Of a DNA stretch of 64,000 nucleotides, positions 7,815-17,019 are shown one piece after another. Position 1 is the stretch's first letter. Each line of letters begins with the position of its first letter. The notes beneath the pieces are model-generated. The model saw nothing but the letters and a program-made list of their open reading frames with translations. It did not search any database and was not told where the DNA came from. The DNA comes from Larkinella arboricola. Lineage in GTDB: Bacteria; Bacteroidota; Bacteroidia; Cytophagales; Spirosomataceae. Location of the stretch: the NCBI RefSeq assembly GCF_003259745.1, contig NZ_QLMC01000002.1:856272-920271 (forward strand). The letters run 5' to 3'. A program made the translations under genes and the position numbers.

Positions 7815-8648
7815 TTAGGATGTTTGTGGGGTGGGTTCGGTGGCTTGCGAATCCAGAAGAGTCTGCGTACGTGCGTTGAGGTTCCAGCCTTTCAGCGTCT
7901 CCATGTTCTTGTAATCCGTCAGATCGAGCTGACACGGAACCACAGACGTACAATTCTGCGACAGGGCAAATTCGTCGGTATCTTCGCCCGTGTCGTTGTT
8001 GACGAACTTGCCCGCCATCCAGAAATAATTCCGGCCGTAGGGGTCTTTGCGTTCGTCGAACTCTTCCTGCCAGCGGGCGTCGGCCTGCCGGCAAACCCGG
8101 ATTTCCTGCAACGGCTGGTCGGATTTGGCCGGGAAATTAACATTCAGCGCCACTCCTTTCGGAATACCGTTTTCAAGCGCGTGACCGGCGATTTTCAGGA
8201 TATGATCGTGTGTATGCGTAAAATCGGCGTTGTGGGCATAATCGCATAGCGAAAAACCGATGGCCGGAATGCCTTCGATGGCGGCTTCAATGGCCGCCGA
8301 CATAGTGCCCGAATACAGCACACTGATCGATGTATTGCTGCCGTGGTTGATACCGCTTACAACCAGATCCGGAACGCGCTCTTTCAGCACGTAGTGTTTG
8401 GCCAGTTTCACGCAGTCGGCGGGGGTGCCGGAGCATTCGTAAGCGGGCGTACCCGAAAAAAGGTCAACTTCGTATAGTCGAAGGGGCGAAGCAATGGTAA
8501 TGGCGTGTCCCATTCCCGACTGCGGGCTACTGGGAGCAACCACCACAACATCACCCAGTTGTTTCATTAAAGTCACCAGGGTCCGGATGCCGGGGGCGTT
8601 GATGCCATCGTCATTCGAGACCAATATGAGCGGTTTTTGTTCCGACAT
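7815..8648 (-). CDS. surE: 5'/3'-nucleotidase SurE
   Basis: 277 residues, cytoplasmic metal-dependent phosphatase of nucleoside monophosphates. The N-terminus carries the signature LVSNDDGINAPGI with the metal-binding Asp pair; the VAPSSPQSGMGHAIT loop, the GTPADCVKLA motif and SGINHGSN follow. Upstream in-frame ATGs exist at 8657 and 8681, but the -7 promoter element at 8679-8686 covers the latter, so the start at MSEQKPLI is preferred. The C-terminal tail (LLDSQATEPTPQTS) is longer than in E. coli SurE. Downstream is the GH3 gene. Confidence 0.92.
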   Translation of the reverse strand: MSEQKPLILVSNDDGINAPGIRTLVTLMKQLGDVVVVAPSSPQSGMGHAITIASPLRLYEVDLFSGTPAYECSGTPADCVKLAKHYVLKERVPDLVVSGINHGSNTSISVLYSGTMSAAIEAAIEGIPAIGFSLCDYAHNADFTHTHDHILKIAGHALENGIPKGVALNVNFPAKSDQPLQEIRVCRQADARWQEEFDERKDPYGRNYFWMAGKFVNNDTGEDTDEFALSQNCTSVVPCQLDLTDYKNMETLKGWNLNARTQTLLDSQATEPTPQTS

Positions 8649-8678
8649 GGTAATCATGTTTGCGTGTTTACTGAATGT

Positions 8679-8686
8679 CAAAGGTA
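8679..8686 (-). promoter_or_regulatory. -7 element for surE
   Basis: CAAAGGTA on the plus strand reads TACCTTTG toward surE, matching the TAnnTTTG consensus. The -33 box is not clear. Transcription would begin near 8672, leaving about 24 bases before the chosen start codon. Confidence 0.5.
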
Positions 8687-8738
8687 AGCAATAATGAAAT
8701 GGGAAAGGCTTGTTTACGGGTTTTATCGCTTGGTAAAC

Positions 8739-8746
8739 TACTTTTG
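8739..8746 (+). promoter_or_regulatory. -7 element for the GNAT gene
   Basis: TACTTTTG matches the TAnnTTTG consensus exactly and lies 21 bases before the ATG. A TTGT/TTTA sequence upstream at about 8710-8716 is a weak -33 candidate with slightly long spacing. Confidence 0.5.
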
Positions 8747-8767
8747 TGTAATTAACTGCTTCATTTT

Positions 8768-9274
8768 ATGTCGTATGAGTTGAAGACGGCCACCGTGGCC
8801 GATATTGATGCCATCATTGCCCTACAGGAGAAAATCTGGGAGCCCACCTACCGCGCCATTCTTGATCAGGAACAAATCAATTACATGTTCCAGACCATCT
8901 ATTCGAAAGAAGCACTGTTGGACCAGATGATAAAGGAACAGCACGAATTTGTGCTGGTGTATGAGGAGGGGCAACTGACCGGTTTTGCTTCTTTTTCCCG
9001 AAATCCGGCCGAGCCCGAGCGGTTTAAACTGCACAAAATTTACGTGCTGCCCGCCGAACAGGGCAAGGGTGCCGGACGGCTTTTGCTGGACGAAGTGATT
9101 CGCCGGAGTCTGACAGCTGGTGGTAACCGACTGTACCTGAACGTAAACCGATACAATAAAGCCCGGCAGTTCTACGAACGGCTGGGCTTTCAGATGGTCC
9201 GGGAGGAAGACATTCCCATCGGGCCGTACTGGATGAATGATTTTGTGCTGGAAAAAGAACTAGTGGCTCATTGA
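8768..9274 (+). CDS. GNAT family N-acetyltransferase
   Basis: 168 residues. The GNAT fold is visible: an N-terminal strand and helix (ATVADIDAIIALQEKIWEP), strand 4 (KLHKIYVLPAEQGKGAGRLLL) containing the acetyl-CoA pyrophosphate loop Q-x-x-G-x-G, and the C-terminal YNKARQFYERLGFQMVREE motif. It should transfer an acetyl group from acetyl-CoA to an amine of unknown identity. The gene has its own -7 element and overlaps the convergent trhO by 15 bases at the 3' ends. Confidence 0.88.
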   Translation: MSYELKTATVADIDAIIALQEKIWEPTYRAILDQEQINYMFQTIYSKEALLDQMIKEQHEFVLVYEEGQLTGFASFSRNPAEPERFKLHKIYVLPAEQGKGAGRLLLDEVIRRSLTAGGNRLYLNVNRYNKARQFYERLGFQMVREEDIPIGPYWMNDFVLEKELVAH

Positions 9275-10216
9275 CGCCTGCTGGCTCCGGTAACCCAGCA
9301 ACGGCGAATACCCGCGGGTTTCTTTGGCGTAGTAGCCGGTTCCGTCGTAAGGGCGCAGGTTGGGGTCGGCTTTGCATTCGTCCCGGCAGGTGCCCTGGTG
9401 CTCGTTTCCGCAGTTTTCGCAGAGCGTTACGTGGTTGTTGCAGGCCGGGCTGGCGCAGTTGATCATCCGGTCAGTATGCGAACCGCAGCGGTAACAGGTT
9501 GAAATGACAACCGGGTTGACCTGGTTAATATCCACCGCGACCCGGTTGTCGAACACGTAGCATTTGCCGTCGAAATCCTCGCCACCGGCTTCAATACCGT
9601 ATTTGATGATGCCGCCGTGCAACTGGTAAACGTTCTCAAAGCCCTGCTCCAGCAGGTAGGCGCTGGCTTTTTCGCACTTGATGCCGCCGGTGCAGTACGT
9701 AATGACTTTCTTGTTTTTCAGGTGCCTGATTTCGTCCAGATGCTGCGGCAGTTCGCGCAGATTTTCCATGTCGAAGGTAATGGCCCCTTTGAATTTGCCG
9801 ACGGAGTGTTCGTAATTGGACCGCATATCGATCAGCACGACATCCTCCTCGTCCTTCATTTTTTTAAATTCTTCGGGTTCGAGGTGAATGCCCGTACGGA
9901 CGAGCGGATCCACCGGCAGGTCCGAATTAACGATCTCGCTTTTCAGCCGCACGTTCAGTTTCTGAAACGCGTGTTCGTCGGCTTCGTCCACTTTAAACTC
10001 CAGACTTTCAAAGCGCGGATCGGCTTTGACCACCCGCATGTATTCCTCGCAGTCGGCGGGCGAACCCGACACCGTTCCGTTCAATCCTTCGGCGGCAACG
10101 ATGATTCGGCCCAGCAGATTCAGGCGAATGCAGAGTTGGTGGTGCTCATCCCGAAACTGCTCGGGGTTTTCAATGGTTGTATAGCAGTAATATAATAAAA
10201 CGCGATAGGGCTTCAT
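9260..10216 (-). CDS. trhO: tRNA uridine(34) hydroxylase TrhO (rhodanese family)
   Basis: 318 residues, matching the YceA/TrhO family, which makes 5-hydroxyuridine at the tRNA wobble position. Domains: an N-terminal acylphosphatase-like domain (LLGRIIVAAEGLNGTVSG), then a rhodanese domain with the active-site loop YCTGGIKCEKAS (catalytic Cys175), and a C-terminal cysteine-rich part (CYRCGSHTD, CASPACNNHVTLCENCG) that probably binds zinc. The start ATG lies 33 bases downstream of a TATCTTTG -7 element on the minus strand. Its 3' end overlaps the GNAT gene. Confidence 0.92.
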   Translation of the reverse strand: MKPYRVLLYYCYTTIENPEQFRDEHHQLCIRLNLLGRIIVAAEGLNGTVSGSPADCEEYMRVVKADPRFESLEFKVDEADEHAFQKLNVRLKSEIVNSDLPVDPLVRTGIHLEPEEFKKMKDEEDVVLIDMRSNYEHSVGKFKGAITFDMENLRELPQHLDEIRHLKNKKVITYCTGGIKCEKASAYLLEQGFENVYQLHGGIIKYGIEAGGEDFDGKCYVFDNRVAVDINQVNPVVISTCYRCGSHTDRMINCASPACNNHVTLCENCGNEHQGTCRDECKADPNLRPYDGTGYYAKETRGYSPLLGYRSQQASMSH

Positions 10217-10248
10217 AACTCAGTGGATGCCTGTCTTCGGTAAACACA

Positions 10249-10256
10249 CAAAGATA
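10249..10256 (-). promoter_or_regulatory. -7 element for trhO
   Basis: CAAAGATA on the plus strand reads TATCTTTG toward trhO, an exact TAnnTTTG match. No TTTG is seen 19 bases further upstream. Confidence 0.45.
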
Positions 10257-10301
10257 CAAAAAGTATCCCTGACCAGCACGTTGGGATTAAATCAGGCGCT
10301 T

Positions 10302-10907
10302 ATGCACATTGCGATAACGGGTAATATCGGGGCCGGGAAAACTACGCTGGCCACCTTCCTGGCCGCTCATTACGGCTGGGATGTTTTAAAGGAAGCCGTT
10401 GAAGGTAATCCGTATCTGGTTGATTTTTACGAAGATATGGCTAGGTGGTCGTTTAATCTGCAAATCTATTTTCTGAACAGCCGGTTTGAGCAGATGCTAG
10501 TCATCAACGAAGGCCGGAAGTCGGTGGTGCAGGACCGAACGATCTACGAAGACGCCCATATTTTTGCCCGGAATCTGTTCGAAAGCGGCCTGATGAGCCC
10601 GCGCGACTACCAGACCTACCGGCGGGTGTTTGAAAACATGCTCAGTCTGGTGCGGCCACCCGACCTGATGATCTACCTCCGCGCCGGACTGCCCCGGCTC
10701 CAGGAACGAATCCGGATGCGGGGCCGGGCCTATGAGCAATCCATCAGCCCTGACTACCTGGCCAATCTGAACCGGTATTACGAAGCGTTCGTGGCCGACT
10801 ACACCGCCGGGAAATTGCTGATTATTGATGTGAATACGCTGGATTACGTCAACAAGCCGGCTGATTTGAAATCGGTGATTGCCGAGGTGGATCGGTTTGT
10901 GTTGTAG
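10302..10907 (+). CDS. Deoxynucleoside kinase (dNK family)
   Basis: 201 residues. It phosphorylates deoxynucleosides (deoxyadenosine/deoxyguanosine type) for nucleotide salvage. The N-terminus holds the P-loop GNIGAGKTT; the family's ERS/DRT-like motif is VVQDRTIYEDAHIF, and the lid region contains RIRMRGRAYEQS. The ATG directly before HIAITGNIG gives the family's normal length; a further 25 codons upstream remain open but have no family similarity. A strong hairpin follows 13 bases after the stop. Confidence 0.9.
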   Translation: MHIAITGNIGAGKTTLATFLAAHYGWDVLKEAVEGNPYLVDFYEDMARWSFNLQIYFLNSRFEQMLVINEGRKSVVQDRTIYEDAHIFARNLFESGLMSPRDYQTYRRVFENMLSLVRPPDLMIYLRAGLPRLQERIRMRGRAYEQSISPDYLANLNRYYEAFVADYTAGKLLIIDVNTLDYVNKPADLKSVIAEVDRFVL

Positions 10908-10920
10908 AAAGTGGTAACGA

Positions 10921-10951
10921 CACAGCGATGATGAGGCCCATCATCGCTGTG
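10921..10951. terminator. 13-bp hairpin after the kinase gene
   Basis: CACAGCGATGATG (10921-10933) pairs perfectly with CATCATCGCTGTG (10939-10951) over a 5-base loop. There is no T-run, so termination would be weak. Its right arm overlaps the first bases of the tRNA-Leu 3' fragment. The intact tRNA-Leu gene has a hairpin of the same 13-5-13 geometry beyond its 3' end. Confidence 0.65.
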
Positions 10952-10980
10952 TCCACGGAGGAATTCGAACCCTCACACCT
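10947..10980 (-). pseudogene. tRNA-Leu 3'-end fragment
   Basis: The 34 bases here match positions 16860-16893, the 3' third of the tRNA-Leu(GAG) gene (T arm, acceptor 3' strand and flank), with one difference in the T stem. Nothing corresponding to the D or anticodon arms follows. A tRNA 3' end standing alone is what integrating elements leave as an attachment-site copy, or it is the residue of a deleted tRNA gene. No integrase is present nearby. Confidence 0.75.
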
Positions 10981-11017
10981 GTTTATGTCGGGCCTGCCAA
11001 TGGTTGACAGAGCCGCT

Positions 11018-11644
11018 TTACGCCAGAATTTCCGCTTTCATCTCCGATTCGTCCAGCGGCTGCATCAATTCCTGGATTTCGGTTTTGGACAGTTCCGGAT
11101 TGATCCAGCGCCGTTCTTCCTGGTGGCTGAGCATCAACGGCATTCGCTTTTTGGTGTTGTGAATGTATTCCATCAGCGGATTGGCCCGGGTAGTCACAAT
11201 CGAGAACGTGGGCTGGCCTTTCCAGACCGAGTAAATACAGCCCAGGGCAAACGGTTTGCCGTCCGCCATCGTGATAAAATACGGTATTTTCTCCTTCTTT
11301 TCGTGCCGCCATTCGTAAAAACCGTCCACCAGCAGCAGGCAGCGTCGGGAGCCGATGCTGTCTTTAAACGATGGTTTTTCAAAAATCGACTCTTCGCGGG
11401 CGTTTAGCGTCATATTCGCCAGTTCATCGGCTTTGTCTTCTTTCGCCCACGACGGGATCAGCCCCCATTTGAAAAGCTGAATTTCGCCCGGGTTTTCCTG
11501 CGAAATGACGGGCAGCAGCGGATGGGCAAATCCGGAAATTTTTTCGGAGGGGTTATAGTCTTCGTTTTCCGGCGCTTTGTTCGATACCTTAAACGTTTTG
11601 GCCAGCTGGCCTAATTCAGAAATTATTTTTACAGAATAGCACAT
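11018..11644 (-). CDS. SOS response-associated peptidase (SRAP, YedK/HMCES type)
   Basis: 208 residues. SRAP proteins form a covalent thiazolidine link with abasic sites in single-stranded DNA, shielding them during replication. The catalytic Cys is residue 2, exposed after Met removal (MCYSVKI), which fixes this ATG as start even though the frame extends 12 codons upstream. Other active-site blocks are present: TLNAREESI (Asn), DGFYEWRHE (Glu) and EYIHNTKKRMPLML (His). No LexA box or DNA-repair neighbour is visible; the gene ends next to the tRNA-Leu fragment. Confidence 0.92.
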   Translation of the reverse strand: MCYSVKIISELGQLAKTFKVSNKAPENEDYNPSEKISGFAHPLLPVISQENPGEIQLFKWGLIPSWAKEDKADELANMTLNAREESIFEKPSFKDSIGSRRCLLLVDGFYEWRHEKKEKIPYFITMADGKPFALGCIYSVWKGQPTFSIVTTRANPLMEYIHNTKKRMPLMLSHQEERRWINPELSKTEIQELMQPLDESEMKAEILA

Positions 11645-11787
11645 AATGTGGATCAGGGGATTGTCTAAACTAAAATACAAAAAAAAGAGGAGTTAGGACC
11701 AATTTTTGCAGCTATAACTTAAGTAATTATCCGCATTCTAGGAAGAAGCGGATTGCGAGTTGTGTCAAACGAATTGTCGGGCCTTTC

Positions 11788-14700
11788 ATGAAATTATTTT
11801 TTACCACGCTGCTGGTCATATTGCTCTTTTATAACGTTGCCGAAGCTCAAACCGGTGCGGTGCGCTTCAAACACATCACCACCAATGAAGGACTTTCGCA
11901 AAGCAATGTTACGAGCATTGTACAGGATCGACAGGGGTTTTTGTGGTTTGGAACCGTCGATGGATTAAACCGCTACGACGGCTATTCGTTTACCATTTAT
12001 CGCAATGACCCGGCCCGGCCCGCCAGTTTAAGTGATAATTACGTCCGGACCCTTTACGAAGATCGCAAGGGGCGGCTCTGGATCGGAACCGATAATGGCG
12101 GCTTGTGCATGTTCAATAAAGCAACCGGCAATTTCATCGTTTTCAGGCATGACAAAACCCGCCACCAGAGTCTGGCCAGTAACAACGTTACGGCGATTGC
12201 GGAAGATCATCAGGGCAATCTGTGGATTGGTACCGACCGGGGGCTGGACCAGTTTAATCCCGACAATCGGACGTTTGTGCATTATAGCCCTCAGTCCGGC
12301 ACGCCCGGGCGCTTGAGCTATGGGAGTATTCGGGATGTTCTGGTAGACCATACCGGGCAACTGTGGGTGGCTACGTTTGGGGGCGGCCTTAACCGGTTTG
12401 ATGCGAAAACCCGGACGTTCCAGTGCTTTGACCACCAGGCCGATGATAAGACGTCGCTCAGTCATAATAACCTTAAAAAGCTGTTTGAGGACTCAAAAGG
12501 CCAGCTCTGGATTGCAACCGAAGGGGGCGGTCTGAACCGGTTAAATCCCGATCAGAAAACATTTACCCGTTTTCTCAATAATCCACTGGTAGCCACTTCC
12601 ATTAGCCATAATGATCTGAACTCACTGGGCGAAAATGCCTACGGAAACCTGTGGGTCGGTACCGAAAACGGCGGAATCAGTGTGCTTCATGCAGACGGTA
12701 CCTTTACGCGGTATCTGTACGACGAAAACAATCCGCACGGTATCAACGACGCGTCTATTTACGCCATTTGCCGGGACCGAACCGGTAATATGTGGATTGG
12801 CACGTTTAACCGGGGAATCAATTTTTTGGACCGCCAACCCGATGAATTTGGCCTTTACAGGCGAGAAATCACCAATCCCAACAGCCTCAATAGTAACAAT
12901 GTCATGGCGATGCTGGAAGATCGGGAAGGCAATCTGTGGATTGGCACCGACGGGGGCGGGCTAAACGTCCTGAAGAAAGCGACGGGCCAGTTTGTGCGCT
13001 ACAAAAATAAACGGACTGATCCGAACAGCCTGGGCAGCAACTTTGTCATGGGTGTTTACCAGGACAGCGACGGGGACATCTGGGTCGGGACCTACAAAGG
13101 AGGGCTGAGCCGGTGGAAAAAATCAACCGGGCAATTCACCAATTTCAAACGAACCGACCGGGCCGACGGACTCAGCCACGAAACGGTTTGCGCCATTACG
13201 GAGGGTAAAAAAGGGGAAATCTGGCTGGGAACGCTGGGCGCGGGCATCAGCCGGTACGACAAAAAAACAGGTCAGTTTACGCACTTTCTCCCGGACCCTT
13301 CGCGTCCCGGCAGCATCAGCCAGCAATACATTAGTTCGCTGTGTTACGATCATAACGGGGTTTTATGGGTGGGTACCGAAGGGGGCGGCCTAAACCAGTT
13401 TCACGCCGAAACGGGTACGTTCACGGCCTATAAACAAAATCCAGCCGCTCCGAACAGTTTAAGCCATAATTTTATTAACTGCCTTTTCGAAGACTCTCAG
13501 AGCCAGTTGTGGGTCGGAACCAACGGCGGACTCAACCGCTTTGACCTTAAAACCCGGTCGTTTAAAACCTATCGTCAGAAAAATGGCCTGACCAGCGACG
13601 TGATTCAGGCCATCAGCCGCGACCGGCACGGCAACCTCTGGATCAGTACAAACAACGGTTTGTCACGTTTTAATCTGAAAACAGAAACGTTCCGGAATTA
13701 TAACGCGGGCGATGGGCTCCAGGAAGGGGCTTTCAACCGGATGGCCGTTTTCAAAGCTTCCAGTGGGATGTTGTACTTCGGGGGCATCAATGGTCTGAAC
13801 TATTTTCATCCCGACCGGATTCTGGACAACCCGATTGTGCCGCCGGTATACATCACCAGTTTACAGGTTTTCGATCAGCCGGTGCTGCTGCGGTCCAGCC
13901 AGATGACGCTGGAACACGATCAATCGACGCTGACGTTCGAATTTGCGGCTTTGAACTATTCCCTGCCCGAAAAAAACCAGTATGCCTGGAAACTGGAAGG
14001 ATTTGACCGGCATTGGAGCAGCCGGACCCGCAAGCGGACGGTGACGTATACCAACCTGGATCCGGGTGAGTACAGCTTCCGGGTAAAGGCTTCCAACAAT
14101 GACGGTATCTGGAATGAGCAGGGAACGGTTTTCCGGATCATCATCAAACCGCCTTTCTGGCAAACCTGGTGGTTCCGGATCACGGCCGGGGTGCTGGTCA
14201 TGGCGGGTATCTACGCCCTGTACCGGCTGCGAACCCAGACACTGAAAGCGCAGAAGGAGAAACTCGAAAAAATTGTCTGGGATCAGACGGCGAAGGTCCA
14301 TCTCCAGAAAGAAGAGTTACAAAGCCAGTCGGAGCACTTGCAGGCCCTGATTGAAGAACTCCACGAGCAACGCGTTCAGGAACAGAAAGCCCGCGAAGAA
14401 GCCGAAAAAGCCAATAAAGCCAAGAGCGTTTTTCTGGCCACGATGAGCCACGAAATCCGGACACCGATGAACGGGGTGCTGGGCATGGCGTATTTGCTGA
14501 AAGAAACCGAAATGCAGGGCGATCAGGTCGAATACGTTGATACCATTCTCCAGTGTGGGGTCAATTTGCTGGGGGTGATCAATGACATCCTCGATTTTTC
14601 GAAGATCGAATCCGGCAGTATGGAACTGGAGTCGAACGATGTCGATCTGCGGCATTGTATTGAAGATGTGCTGGATCTGTTTGCCAGCAAAGCCGCGGAG

Positions 14701-15972
14701 AATGGGCTGGATTTGGTGTATCAGTTTGAACCGCAGGTTCCGCTGCAAATTATTACCGACGGATTACGGCTTCGGCAGGTTCTGGTGAACCTGGTGGGCA
14801 ACGCGGTCAAATTTACGCACAAAGGCGAGGTGTTTATCCGGGTTGACGTTCAACGGCGCATCAGTGAGCAGGAACTGGAACTGGTTTTTCAGGTTCGGGA
14901 TACCGGTATCGGGATTTCGGAAGATAAAATCCAGCGGTTGTTTAAAGCGTTTTCGCAGGTTGATTCGTCCATGACGCGGAAGTACGGCGGAACCGGCCTG
15001 GGGCTGGCCATCAGCGAGCGTCTGGTCAAACTGATGGGGGGGCAGATCAGCGTTGAAAGCCAGGAAGGCTGGGGAACCTGTTTTACCTTTACCATCTGCT
15101 GCCAGCTCAGCCAGCAGTCCAAACGGCATTACATCCTGCTCAATACCAACGATAATGACGGCAAGCGGGTGCTGGTTGTCGATGATAATCAAACCAATCT
15201 GGTGATTCTGAAAAACCAGCTTGAGCAGTGGAAACTGCAACCCGTTACGGCCTCTTCGGGTCGGCAGGCACTCACCCTGCTGGCCGAGAGTGCGCCCTTC
15301 CAGCTGGTGATGACCGACATGCAGATGCCGGGGATGAACGGCGTGGAACTGGCCCGCGCTATTCGCGAACGGCATCCCTGGCTTCCGATTATCCTGCTGA
15401 GTTCCATCGGAGAAGAAACCCGTAAAGCCCATGCGGGACTCTTTTCGGCCATTATCACCAAGCCCATCCACCAGCAGCAGCTTCTGGAACTGGTGCAGCA
15501 GCAACTCAAACATCCCAACGAAAATCCGGTCACCGTTTCCCGGCCGTCCCAGCAACAGTTGAGTGACACGTTTGCCCTCCAGCATCCGCTCGACATTCTG
15601 ATTGCCGAAGATTATCCAGCGAATCAAAAGCTGATTCTGAATGTGTTAACCCGGTTAGGGTATCGGCCGGATCTTGCCCAGAATGGTACAGAAGTTATTG
15701 CCCGGCTCAACCAGCAATCGTATGACGCCATTCTGATGGATGTGCAGATGCCGGAGATGAATGGCCTGGATGCCACCCGTCACATTCGTCGGCAAACGGG
15801 TCGCCAGCCCGTTATCATCGCCATGACCGCCAATGCCATGGCGGAAGACCGGGAGGAATGCCTGGCCGCCGGAATGGATGATTACATCTCCAAACCCATT
15901 CGGCTGGATGTGTTGAAAATCGCCCTGGAACAGGCCTCAGCCCGACGCCATAAACCGTATAAATACAACTAA
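11788..15972 (+). CDS. Hybrid sensor histidine kinase with beta-propeller sensor and two receiver domains
   Basis: 1394 residues. A signal sequence (about 1-20) leads into roughly a dozen two-component-regulator propeller repeats (pattern LWIGT.GGGLNRF) to about residue 680, then a Y_Y_Y domain ([31 protein letters not shown]), one transmembrane helix near 790-806, a coiled coil, HisKA with phospho-acceptor His888 ([15 protein letters not shown]), an HATPase ([15 protein letters not shown]) and two receiver domains with Asp1177 and Asp1318. The sensor half is periplasmic. Unlike the sugar-sensing hybrids of Bacteroides it has no AraC-type DNA-binding end, so it should relay phosphate to a separate partner. 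No response regulator or polysaccharide locus adjoins it. Confidence 0.93.
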   Translation: MKLFFTTLLVILLFYNVAEAQTGAVRFKHITTNEGLSQSNVTSIVQDRQGFLWFGTVDGLNRYDGYSFTIYRNDPARPASLSDNYVRTLYEDRKGRLWIGTDNGGLCMFNKATGNFIVFRHDKTRHQSLASNNVTAIAEDHQGNLWIGTDRGLDQFNPDNRTFVHYSPQSGTPGRLSYGSIRDVLVDHTGQLWVATFGGGLNRFDAKTRTFQCFDHQADDKTSLSHNNLKKLFEDSKGQLWIATEGGGLNRLNPDQKTFTRFLNNPLVATSISHNDLNSLGENAYGNLWVGTENGGISVLHADGTFTRYLYDENNPHGINDASIYAICRDRTGNMWIGTFNRGINFLDRQPDEFGLYRREITNPNSLNSNNVMAMLEDREGNLWIGTDGGGLNVLKKATGQFVRYKNKRTDPNSLGSNFVMGVYQDSDGDIWVGTYKGGLSRWKKSTGQFTNFKRTDRADGLSHETVCAITEGKKGEIWLGTLGAGISRYDKKTGQFTHFLPDPSRPGSISQQYISSLCYDHNGVLWVGTEGGGLNQFHAETGTFTAYKQNPAAPNSLSHNFINCLFEDSQSQLWVGTNGGLNRFDLKTRSFKTYRQKNGLTSDVIQAISRDRHGNLWISTNNGLSRFNLKTETFRNYNAGDGLQEGAFNRMAVFKASSGMLYFGGINGLNYFHPDRILDNPIVPPVYITSLQVFDQPVLLRSSQMTLEHDQSTLTFEFAALNYSLPEKNQYAWKLEGFDRHWSSRTRKRTVTYTNLDPGEYSFRVKASNNDGIWNEQGTVFRIIIKPPFWQTWWFRITAGVLVMAGIYALYRLRTQTLKAQKEKLEKIVWDQTAKVHLQKEELQSQSEHLQALIEELHEQRVQEQKAREEAEKANKAKSVFLATMSHEIRTPMNGVLGMAYLLKETEMQGDQVEYVDTILQCGVNLLGVINDILDFSKIESGSMELESNDVDLRHCIEDVLDLFASKAAENGLDLVYQFEPQVPLQIITDGLRLRQVLVNLVGNAVKFTHKGEVFIRVDVQRRISEQELELVFQVRDTGIGISEDKIQRLFKAFSQVDSSMTRKYGGTGLGLAISERLVKLMGGQISVESQEGWGTCFTFTICCQLSQQSKRHYILLNTNDNDGKRVLVVDDNQTNLVILKNQLEQWKLQPVTASSGRQALTLLAESAPFQLVMTDMQMPGMNGVELARAIRERHPWLPIILLSSIGEETRKAHAGLFSAIITKPIHQQQLLELVQQQLKHPNENPVTVSRPSQQQLSDTFALQHPLDILIAEDYPANQKLILNVLTRLGYRPDLAQNGTEVIARLNQQSYDAILMDVQMPEMNGLDATRHIRRQTGRQPVIIAMTANAMAEDREECLAAGMDDYISKPIRLDVLKIALEQASARRHKPYKYN

Positions 15973-15982
15973 TATAACGAAC

Positions 15983-16007
15983 CCCGCTGATGAAAAACAT
16001 CAGCGGG
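15983..16007. terminator. Hairpin between converging genes
   Basis: CCCGCTGATG (15983-15992) pairs with CATCAGCGGG (15998-16007) around AAAAA. It lies between the hybrid kinase and the convergent secreted unknown; there is no T-run on the plus strand. Confidence 0.65.
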
Positions 16008-16043
16008 ACTACGGGCAGCTACACCGTTTGAACTGCCCCATTC

Positions 16044-16547
16044 TTATTTGGCCGCTATCAAACACTGGATGGATTCCTGAAAGATGTCCTGATTTTCTGG
16101 TTTGAATGAAACCGCAAACCGATGTAATTTATAGTTGGTCATGCGGTTCGCAGCCAGGAGTTCTAACTCATTTTGTGACAATTTAACAAAAACCATATAG
16201 ACTTTTCCGGGGTCATTTTGAACGTTGGCTTCTGTTATGTGGCTGGCCAATTCTTGCTGGTTCTTTTCAATTTTAGCTCCATTTTCTAATTTAAGCGTTA
16301 ACAAAAAATTGTCAGGAAGCTTTGATTTGCCCAACACCTCCAGTCGAAGCAGGTAGCTGGTATTGCCCTTCACGATGGATTTAGAGACTTCAACCGGCTG
16401 ATTGAGTGAAGTAGTTTGAAAACCGATATAGCCCTCCTTTTTGTTTTCATGCCGGGCAAGCAGATCACTACAGTGCTGGGCTGAAACCGTCGAATAAATG
16501 AAGGACAGGATACAACTCAGAGCGGAAAGCTTAAGAAGGGATAGCAT
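16044..16547 (-). CDS. Unknown secreted protein
   Basis: 167 residues, not recognised. A clear signal peptide (MLSLLKLSALSCILSFIYSTVSAQ) precedes a mature domain with three cysteines (HCSDLLARHE, IQCLIAAK near the end), compatible with one disulphide. The mature part alternates strands and polar loops (SYLLRLEVLGKSKLPDN, YMVFVKLSQNELELL), suggesting a beta-rich periplasmic or surface protein. Codon use is more AT-rich than in its neighbours. It is a single gene, convergent with the hybrid kinase. Confidence 0.7.
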   Translation of the reverse strand: MLSLLKLSALSCILSFIYSTVSAQHCSDLLARHENKKEGYIGFQTTSLNQPVEVSKSIVKGNTSYLLRLEVLGKSKLPDNFLLTLKLENGAKIEKNQQELASHITEANVQNDPGKVYMVFVKLSQNELELLAANRMTNYKLHRFAVSFKPENQDIFQESIQCLIAAK

Positions 16548-16862
16548 AGCTTCTGGAGTTAGAATGATGGTAGGCTAATATAGAAAGAATATTCCCTAAA
16601 AAGAACAGGCTAACAACCCTTCGTTTTCTGTAGAGCTATACTCTGCCAGCCAATCAAAGCGCCATGCTGTTTTGGGATAGTCCTGATGCGTTACCGCTTC
16701 CAGGCATAAGTACCCAGAAGGTTTATCTGAAGGCGCCAAACGCCAGGTTCGGAAAACGTTGAAGCTAATTGGAAACCGGGAACTACTTTTGGGAGAGAAG
16801 GACCATTCTAAAACGAAAAAACCGTCAAATTTTGCGAATTTGACGGTTTCAAAATTATTCTG
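16548..16862. other. Intergenic with possible gene fragment
   Basis: On the minus strand 16596 to about 16800 reads as a plausible protein tail (GYLCLEAVTHQDYPKTAWRF, ending in LLACSF and a stop) but no start codon could be found and its upstream end runs into the tRNA-Leu terminator hairpin. It may be a broken gene. Apart from that hairpin nothing else was recognised. Confidence 0.35.
16819..16849 (-). terminator. Terminator of tRNA-Leu
   Basis: AAACCGTCAAATT (16819-16831) pairs perfectly with AATTTGACGGTTT (16837-16849) over a 5-base loop. Read leftward, the stem is followed by TTTTCGTTTT. It stands 14 bases beyond the tRNA 3' end. Confidence 0.75.
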
Positions 16863-16945
16863 TGTCCACGGAGGGATTCGAACCCTCACACCTTGACGGC
16901 ACCACCCCCTCAAGATGGCGTGTCTACCAATTCCACCACATGGAC
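16863..16945 (-). tRNA. tRNA-Leu (anticodon GAG)
   Basis: Class II tRNA of 83 bases without encoded CCA. The acceptor stem GTCCATG pairs with CGTGGAC, with one T-G wobble. The anticodon stem CCATC/GGTGG encloses TTGAGGG, giving GAG. The extra arm is short, and the T arm is GAGGG-TTCGAAT-CCCTC. A consensus promoter lies 25 bases upstream and a strong hairpin downstream. Confidence 0.95.
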
Positions 16946-16970
16946 AAGTATACGGCGTTTTTTGTGGATG

Positions 16971-17001
16971 CAAAAGTAGAGATTTGCCCGAAAAAAACAA
17001 A
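16971..17001 (-). promoter_or_regulatory. Promoter of tRNA-Leu
   Basis: On the minus strand TTTG (17001-16998), 19 bases, then TACTTTTG (16978-16971). This matches the Bacteroidota TTTG-N19-TAnnTTTG consensus exactly and lies 25 bases before the tRNA 5' end. The tRNA-Met promoter has the same layout. Confidence 0.85.
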
Positions 17002-17019
17002 GGTGCAAATCAGATTCCC

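Noticed and set aside
14764-15627. 287-codon minus-strand open frame
   Set aside because: Antisense to the kinase and receiver domains of the hybrid sensor; residues mirror that gene's codons and show no domain.
16596-16800. Protein-like minus-strand tail downstream of tRNA-Leu
   Set aside because: No start codon could be found and it would run out of the tRNA terminator; too little evidence for a gene.
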